Source: JBMNGG01 sp050949705
GTDB taxonomy: Bacteria > Bacillota > Thermosediminibacteria > Thermosediminibacterales > Tepidanaerobacteraceae
NCBI GenBank assembly: GCA_050949705.1
Contig: JBMNGG010000008.1
Location: 124,001-188,000 of the forward strand
Direction of reading: 5' to 3'
Length of the DNA: 64,000 nucleotides
Shown here piece by piece: positions 61,255 to 64,000 of the stretch. Under the pieces are notes generated by a model. It saw nothing but the letters and a program-made list of their open reading frames with translations. It made no database searches and was not told the DNA's origin. The translations under genes and the position numbers were made by a program. Each line of letters starts with the position of its first letter. Position 1 is the first letter of the stretch.

Positions 61255-62976
61255 ATGTTAAAAGGTATAGCAGCATCACCAGGTATAGAAATCGGAAAAG
61301 TACATGTTATAAGCCATGAACAAATAAATATTGAAACCAGACTTATTGAGAAAGAAGAAGTACAGGAAGAAATTAAAAAGCTAAAAGCAGCCATTGAAGT
61401 TTCAAAATCACAGCTTCAAGAAATAAAAAAACAAGCAGAACAAAAATTAGGAGCGGACAAAGCTGAAATATTCGGTGCTCATCTTATGGTACTTGAAGAT
61501 CCAGTCCTACTTGAAGAAATAGAATCTAAAATTAATAACGAATTAATAACTGCAGATAACTCTGTATCTCAGGTAGTTAAGAATTATGTAGAAATCTTTG
61601 CTAATATGGAAGATGAGTATATGAAAGAGAGAGCTGCGGATATTAAAGATGTTGGCGAAAGGATTATAAAAAACATTTTAGGCTTATCTACAGACAATCA
61701 AATTTTCGCAGAAAAAGTTGTTGTCGTAGCGAGAGATTTAACACCTTCAGATACTGCTCAAATGGACAAAGATAAAGTTCTTGCTTTTGCAACAGATATG
61801 GGGGGGCCCACTTCTCATACTGCCATAATGGCTCGTTCGCTGGAGATACCGGCTGTAGTTGGATTGGTGGATATAACCCAGAAAGCTTGCGATGGGGATA
61901 CAATTGTTATTGATGGTAACAAAGGAATAGTATATTTAAACCCGCAAGAGTCTGTTTTACAAGAATACCAAAAATTGAAAGATGACTATACGCAATATCG
62001 AAGGCAATTGAAAGAACTGAAGGATTTGCCGGCTGAGACCAGTGACAAAAAGAGAAGAATAGAGATATCCGCAAATATAGGAACACCAAGGGATGTTAAA
62101 GGTGCCCTTGAAAATGGAGCAGAAGGTGTTGGACTTTACAGGACGGAGTTTTTATATATGGATAGAGACAATCTACCGTCAGAAGATGAACAATTTGAAG
62201 CATATAAAGAAGTAATAGAGAAGATGGCGCCTAGACCTATCATAATAAGGACACTGGATATAGGAGGAGATAAAAAACTTCCCTATCTCGATATGCCGGA
62301 AGAACTAAACCCTTTTCTGGGTTACAGAGCAATAAGAATGTGTTTAGACAGGACTGAAACATTAAAAACTCAGCTTAGAGCAATATTAAGGGCAAGTATC
62401 TATGGAACAGCAAAAATTATGTATCCTATGGTTTCTGGTGTTGAAGAAGTTCGCAGAGCAAATGCAGTATTAGAGGAAGCAAAAAAAGAGTTAACTGCTG
62501 AAGGCATATCTTACGACGAGAATCTTGAAGTTGGAATTATGGTTGAAATACCGTCAGCAGCAATTACAGCTGATATACTTGCTCAAGAAGTTGACTTTTT
62601 CAGTATTGGGACCAATGATCTTATTCAATATACCCTTGCTGTAGATCGTATGAACGAACACATATCTTATTTATATGAACCACTTCATCCGGCAGTGCTG
62701 AGACTTATTAAGAACGTAATAGACGCCTCACACAATGCCGGGAAATGGACAGGGATGTGTGGGGAGATGGCTGGAGATACATCGGCTACTGCTATACTTC
62801 TTGGATTAGGTTTAGATGAGTTTTCAATGAGTGCTTCATCAATACCCCAAGTTAAAAAGATAATACGCTCTCTAACATATGAGGAAGCTCAACAAATTGC
62901 AAAAAAAGCCCTATCTATGGAAAATGCCGATGATATAAGAAATATGGTAGAAAATGAAATGAAAAAGATAAGTTAA
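61255..62976 (+). CDS. ptsI: Phosphoenolpyruvate-protein phosphotransferase (PTS enzyme I)
   Basis: 573 residues, complete. GGPTSHTAIMARSLEIPAVVG contains the active-site His phosphorylated by PEP. GVGLYRTEFLYMDRDNLPSEDEQF and VDFFSIGTNDLIQYTLAVDR lie in the PEP-binding barrel, and CGEMAGD in the C-terminal part. It passes phosphate to HPr; no ptsH is in the window. It is followed by two hairpins. Confidence 0.95.
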   Translation: MLKGIAASPGIEIGKVHVISHEQINIETRLIEKEEVQEEIKKLKAAIEVSKSQLQEIKKQAEQKLGADKAEIFGAHLMVLEDPVLLEEIESKINNELITADNSVSQVVKNYVEIFANMEDEYMKERAADIKDVGERIIKNILGLSTDNQIFAEKVVVVARDLTPSDTAQMDKDKVLAFATDMGGPTSHTAIMARSLEIPAVVGLVDITQKACDGDTIVIDGNKGIVYLNPQESVLQEYQKLKDDYTQYRRQLKELKDLPAETSDKKRRIEISANIGTPRDVKGALENGAEGVGLYRTEFLYMDRDNLPSEDEQFEAYKEVIEKMAPRPIIIRTLDIGGDKKLPYLDMPEELNPFLGYRAIRMCLDRTETLKTQLRAILRASIYGTAKIMYPMVSGVEEVRRANAVLEEAKKELTAEGISYDENLEVGIMVEIPSAAITADILAQEVDFFSIGTNDLIQYTLAVDRMNEHISYLYEPLHPAVLRLIKNVIDASHNAGKWTGMCGEMAGDTSATAILLGLGLDEFSMSASSIPQVKKIIRSLTYEEAQQIAKKALSMENADDIRNMVENEMKKIS

Positions 62977-62989
62977 AAATCTGTTATAG

Positions 62990-63022
62990 GCAGCGAAGGA
63001 TCTTAACGAGATTCTTCGCTGC
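62990..63022 (+). terminator. Hairpin after ptsI
   Basis: GCAGCGAAG pairs exactly with CTTCGCTGC, with further ATCT/AGAT pairing inside, but no T run follows. Confidence 0.6.
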
Positions 63023-63047
63023 GATTAAAGGAACAAGAATATTAGGA

Positions 63048-63068
63048 TACCCCATTTAGGGGTTTTTT
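63048..63068 (+). terminator. Terminator downstream of ptsI
   Basis: ACCCC and GGGGT pair around an ATTTA-type loop and are followed by six T residues. With the hairpin 30 bases upstream it forms a tandem terminator. Confidence 0.75.
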
Positions 63069-63172
63069 AAATTTCTACAGTTTTTTGTTTTTCGCCCTAG
63101 ATCCATGATGTAAAACACCGGGTTTTGGATAAGATTGTTCTATAGGGACAACATAAAATCCGAGGTGAGTTT

Positions 63173-63346
63173 ATGGTTAAAAAAAAGGATAAACCAAGTA
63201 TTAATGAAAAATTAAAAATAGAGGCTGCTATTGAGCTTGGTTTTTTTGAAAAGGCCAAGAATATGGGTTGGGATAGGCTTACTGCCCAAGAAACCGGTAA
63301 AATAGGCGCATTAGTCAAGAAAATGCTAAAAGATAATAGACACTGA
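63173..63346 (+). CDS. Alpha/beta-type small acid-soluble spore protein
   Basis: 57 residues. NEKLKIEAAIELGFFEKAKNMGWDRL and TAQETGKIGALVKKML follow the SASP alpha/beta pattern: the first helix with the protease-recognition-like K-x-E-x-A-x-E-x-G, then a T-A-x-E-x-G-x-I-G segment. The residue after Glu is Ala where the germination protease prefers Ile or Val. These proteins coat spore DNA and are degraded at germination. GAGGTGAG precedes the ATG. It has the Trp-containing form found in Clostridia. Confidence 0.8.
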   Translation: MVKKKDKPSINEKLKIEAAIELGFFEKAKNMGWDRLTAQETGKIGALVKKMLKDNRH

Positions 63347-63427
63347 ATTAGAACACAAGGAAGGTTTTTTGCTTGTAAATAAATACGATTGGATATATAA
63401 TACTATCAACAAGTAAATATATTTTTG

Positions 63428-63655
63428 ACAGGTGCCGTAAGGTTAAAAGGGAATCAGGTGAGAATCCTGAGCGGTCCCGCCACTGTAATTGGGGATAAAC
63501 TGCTTTACCACTGGGCAACCGGGAAGGTGCAGGGAAAATGATCCGATAGCCAGGAAACCTGCCTGTTATTAGGTACTTTCCTTCGGAAGAAAGGGGGGTG
63601 TACTGTCTTGTGAGCAACCTGGTTTTTCCAAAAGGAATACTGGGTTATTTTATTT
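63428..63655 (+). promoter_or_regulatory. Cobalamin (adenosylcobalamin) riboswitch
   Basis: The aptamer runs from GACAGGTGCC, through GGGAATCAGGTGAGAATCCTGA and GCCACTG, to the B12 box AGCCAGGAAACCTGCC at 63548-63563. The expression platform holds a wobble-containing stem AACCTGGT/ACTGGGTT followed by ATTTTATTTTT, consistent with transcription termination when B12 is bound. It controls the binding-protein gene that follows. The stretch 63347-63427 holds no gene. Confidence 0.94.
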
Positions 63656-63680
63656 TTATGAAAGAAGGAGAAAATTGAAA

Positions 63681-64000
63681 ATGAAATCCCATATAAAGTT
63701 AATAAATTTATTGATATATATGTGTGTTATTCTATTAGTAATTGGTTGTGGCAAACAAACTGAAAAACCTAACTTAACCATTCCCAAAAATACAGTGGAT
63801 AATGTGTTCCCGATGACTCTAACAGATCAAATGGGAAGAGAAGTTGTAATAGAAAAGATACCAGAGAGAATTGTTTCGCTAGCACCAAATAATACTGAAA
63901 TTCTATTTGCTCTTAATCTGGAAGATAAGATTGTTGGTGTAACTACTTTTTGTGACTATCCCTTAGGAGTTGAGAATAAGGAGAAAATTGGAGATTATGA
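63681..64000 (+). CDS. ABC transporter substrate-binding lipoprotein (BtuF-like), partial
   Basis: The first 106 residues of a protein that runs past the right edge. A signal peptide with lipobox LVIGC (Cys at about 23) makes it a lipoprotein. MTLTDQMGREVVIEKIPERIVSLAPNNTEILFAL is the start of the periplasmic-binding-protein class that binds B12, haem or Fe-siderophores. The cobalamin riboswitch upstream points to vitamin B12 or a cobinamide. Start at ATG 63681 after AAGGAG. Confidence 0.9.
   Translation, partial: MKSHIKLINLLIYMCVILLVIGCGKQTEKPNLTIPKNTVDNVFPMTLTDQMGREVVIEKIPERIVSLAPNNTEILFALNLEDKIVGVTTFCDYPLGVENKEKIGDY

Noticed and set aside
1..64000. CRISPR arrays, insertion sequences, rRNA or prophage genes
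   Set aside because: No regularly spaced repeats, transposase motifs, rRNA sequence or phage structural genes were seen.

Overview
The window is chromosomal DNA of a low-GC, Gram-positive, endospore-forming anaerobe of the Clostridia. Sporulation and germination genes support this (SpoIVFA/SpoIVFB pair, SleB/YpeB pair, an alpha/beta-type SASP, several hydrophobic micropeptides typical of spores). So do an L27 precursor with its Prp protease, a leuS T-box, a rubrerythrin, a two-gene SUF system and a complete selenocysteine machinery. I cannot name the species. Nearly all long genes lie on the + strand, and many start with TTG or GTG behind a strong ribosome binding site.

Layout. 0.2-18 kb is a cell-shape and division block: NusG-II protein, Gx-type transporter component, DUF4321, maf, radC, mreBCD, mrdA (PBP2), minCDE, an FtsA-like protein with an unusual tail, rodA, spoIVFA/spoIVFB, a B12-binding radical SAM protein with its DUF2344 partner, and RNase G. 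18-22.4 kb is a spore-associated patch of four + strand micropeptides ending in FFADD/FFADE/FFAE, three unknown small genes on the - strand, sleB-ypeB and a small membrane protein. 22.4-31 kb is the conserved rplU-prp-rpmA / spo0B-like-obg / nadD-yqeK-LCP-rsfS series, interrupted by rubrerythrin and an orphan CheB. 31-36.8 kb holds T-box-leuS, a minimal sufC-sufB pair, a CobQ-like protein lacking its amidotransferase domain, and a ComEA-like protein. 36.8-41.8 kb is the selenocysteine island: selD (itself with an in-frame UGA), selA, selB and selC (tRNA-Sec), with a GIY-YIG gene in the opposite orientation between selB and selC.

42-54.5 kb is looser and accessory: ornithine aminotransferase, a MATE transporter with a 3' frameshift, a G5/3D-domain wall protein, RtcB, two neighbouring genes that share an N-terminal module but have unrelated C-termini, a decayed YdbC/PC4-like gene, a SIMPL protein, a D,D-carboxypeptidase, a DUF421 membrane protein and small unknowns. 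54.6-64 kb returns to housekeeping: a YprA/YprB-like helicase and nuclease pair, a DUF2148 ferredoxin-like protein, a transaldolase, a COG4091-type SAF oxidoreductase, a zinc-ribbon protein, ptsI, a SASP, and a cobalamin riboswitch in front of a truncated B12/siderophore-type binding lipoprotein.

Points of most interest: the paired modular genes at 48.0-50.0 kb; the CobQ-like protein that keeps the N-domain and extreme C-tail but lacks the glutaminase; the FtsA paralogue with repeated beta-grasp-like units in the min operon; the FFADD micropeptide cluster; the tRNA-Sec whose promoter predicts transcription starting at the mature 5' end; and the structured rpmA-rubrerythrin intergenic region. 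I saw no CRISPR array, insertion sequence, prophage or rRNA.
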